A stretch of DNA of 7,260 nucleotides from Blastocatellia bacterium (GTDB lineage Bacteria; Acidobacteriota; Blastocatellia; Pyrinomonadales; Pyrinomonadaceae): the NCBI GenBank assembly GCA_013695495.1, contig JACDAK010000269.1:1-7260 (forward strand), in the 5' to 3' direction. Below, piece by piece: positions 6,300-7,260 of this stretch (within the stretch, counting starts at the first letter, position 1; each line of letters opens with the position of its first letter). The notes beneath the pieces were generated by a model. It did no database searches and had not been told where the DNA came from. It saw nothing but the letters and a program-made list of their open reading frames with translations. A program made the translations under genes and the position numbers.

Positions 6300-6809
6300 A
6301 TGCGCAAATACACTCTTGTACTCGTCATCGTAATGCTTTCTGTGGCGAGCACGTCGTTCGCCCAAGCTCAAGACAAACTCATCATTCTCGTCCGCCACGG
6401 CGAGAAGGCCGAGCTTGAGAACACCGAAAATCCCGACCCCGAGCTTTCCGAAGCGGGGAAGCGGCGAGCAGAGCGGTTAAAGGATGTTATCGGGAGGTAT
6501 CGCCCCGGAGCGGTCTACTCGACCGATTACCGCCGAACACGTGATACGGCTACGCCCATCGCGCAACGGCGAAAGAAGACCGTTCAGATCTACGACGCCC
6601 GCCAACCGAAGCAACTGATCGACGAAATAATGAAAAGCGAAACAAAGCGCTTCGTCGTAGTCGGCCACTCGAACACCATTCCCGGCCTGGCAAATCTGCT
6701 TACCGGCAAAGAGGTTTTTCGAAACCTGGAAGAGTCGGAATTTTCCGTGATATGGCTTATTCGGCTGAAAAACGGTAAAGTTACAAAAGTCGAACTATTG
6801 GATTATTAA
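6300..6809 (+). CDS. Exported histidine phosphatase (phosphoglycerate mutase-like, SixA-type)
   Basis: A 169-residue protein with an N-terminal signal peptide: MRK, a hydrophobic core at about 5-18, then FAQA-Q with likely cleavage after A23. A compact branch-1 histidine phosphatase domain follows. The catalytic motif is LVRHGEK, with R32 and the phospho-accepting H33. STDYRRTRDTA (74-84) carries the conserved Arg (R79), and VVGHSNT gives the second histidine, H123. The compact size resembles SixA or Ais-like members rather than glycolytic mutases. The signal peptide places it in the periplasm, so a cytosolic phosphorelay protein is an unlikely substrate; a periplasmic phosphoester or phosphosugar is more plausible, but nothing in the sequence fixes it. 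It begins 61 bp after the dehydrogenase stop with no visible terminator between them, so read-through from that operon is possible, though no functional link is evident. There is no clear Shine-Dalgarno; the start is set by the signal peptide. Confidence 0.9.
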   Translation: MRKYTLVLVIVMLSVASTSFAQAQDKLIILVRHGEKAELENTENPDPELSEAGKRRAERLKDVIGRYRPGAVYSTDYRRTRDTATPIAQRRKKTVQIYDARQPKQLIDEIMKSETKRFVVVGHSNTIPGLANLLTGKEVFRNLEESEFSVIWLIRLKNGKVTKVELLDY

Positions 6810-6903
6810 ACCCGCGGGTGCTCCCTCCAACCTGATCGTTACAGGTGCCGCCCTGCTCAGCCATCGCCGGCGGTGACAAAACCGGGCCGGCCCATCAAAC
6901 AAA
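6810..6903. other. Intergenic spacer with several short perfect palindromes
   Basis: This 94-bp gap between two exported-protein genes holds ACCCGCGGGT (6810-6819), CGCCGGCG (6865-6872), GGGCCGGCCC (6884-6893) and ACCTG-N7-CAGGT (6830-6846). None has a loop plus T-run, so I do not call an intrinsic terminator. They could be protein-binding dyads for the downstream gene, or chance in GC-rich DNA. No promoter hexamers are convincing. Confidence 0.35.
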
Positions 6904-7260
6904 ATGAGATCACGCTTTTTGAAACTTTCGCTTTTTGCGGCGATCGCGCTATTTGCCGCGCCAACCGCCGTATCGGCACAGCCGGCCACTCCGCTCGACA
7001 CGTTCTGGGCAAATCTGCAAAAGCTTTGCGGCAAGGCCTTCGCCGGTGAAATTGCCGAGGACAGCACCCCAAGTGATACGTTTACCGGCAAGGCAATGGT
7101 GATGCACGTGCGTTCGTGTGAAAAGGATCGCATCCGCATCCCGTTCTTCGTCGGCGAAGACCGCTCGCGCACCTGGGTCCTCACACGTAAAGGCGACCGT
7201 ATCGAGCTCAAGCACGACCATCGGCACAAGGACGGTACCCCTGAAAAAGTAACCATGTAC
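6904..7260 (+). CDS. Exported protein of unknown function, 3' end beyond the window
   Basis: An open frame of 119 codons runs from ATG 6904 to the window edge without a stop, so the C-terminus is missing. It begins with a good signal peptide: MRSRFLK, a hydrophobic core at about 8-20, then VSA-Q with likely cleavage after A25. The mature part has a TFWANLQKLCGKAFAG stretch (33-48), two cysteines (C42, C72) that could form a disulfide in the periplasm, FFVGEDRSRTWVLT (81-94), and a histidine-rich segment KHDHRHKDG (103-111) with H104, H106 and H108 in an HxHxH pattern suggestive of metal binding. The ordered motifs look like a real conserved exported family, but I cannot name it and claim no function. 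The start is supported by the signal peptide; no Shine-Dalgarno is seen. It follows the histidine phosphatase on the same strand after a 94-bp gap. The long minus-strand frame opposite is a shadow. Confidence 0.85.
   Translation, partial: MRSRFLKLSLFAAIALFAAPTAVSAQPATPLDTFWANLQKLCGKAFAGEIAEDSTPSDTFTGKAMVMHVRSCEKDRIRIPFFVGEDRSRTWVLTRKGDRIELKHDHRHKDGTPEKVTMY

Noticed and set aside
6795..7256. Minus-strand frame of 153 codons opposite the last gene
   Set aside because: The plus-strand frame here has a signal peptide and ordered motifs; the minus frame has neither and runs into the phosphatase 3' end.

Overview
The window is about 7.3 kb of ordinary-looking bacterial chromosome with moderate-to-high GC. 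I see no phage, IS, CRISPR, tRNA or rRNA signal. Signal peptides ending in SA-Q or QA-Q, mostly weak Shine-Dalgarno sites and the mix of gene families suggest a Gram-negative bacterium, most plausibly Acidobacteriota (Blastocatellia-like). That placement is an impression from sequence style, not a demonstrated result.

Layout: two gene blocks diverge from a spacer at about 3315-3504. To the left, on the minus strand, are a rhomboid intramembrane protease (2607-3314), a small exported protein of unknown function (1995-2507), and a response regulator carrying a degenerate GGDEF domain and an intact EAL domain (62-1813). The last two are each followed by a recognisable intrinsic terminator. The one at 34-62 looks bidirectional, so a convergent gene probably ends at the left edge.

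To the right, on the plus strand, are a sodium/proton-coupled dicarboxylate or acidic amino acid symporter (3505-4812) and a GlcD-type FAD-linked 2-hydroxyacid dehydrogenase (4809-6239), joined by an ATGA stop/start overlap. They are followed by an exported histidine phosphatase (6300-6809) and the 5' part of another exported protein (6904 to the window edge).

How the genes work together: the only strong functional link is the symporter-dehydrogenase pair. It reads as uptake of an acidic, carboxylate-bearing substrate followed by FAD-dependent oxidation of a 2-hydroxyacid. The c-di-GMP regulator, the rhomboid and the exported proteins have no evident pathway link to it or to each other. I found no convincing new multi-gene system. 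The points most worth a second look are the symporter-oxidase pair, the EADEF domain, an internal 24-residue repeat in the small exported protein, the HxHxH motif in the truncated last gene, and glutamine at the predicted +1 position of all three exported proteins.
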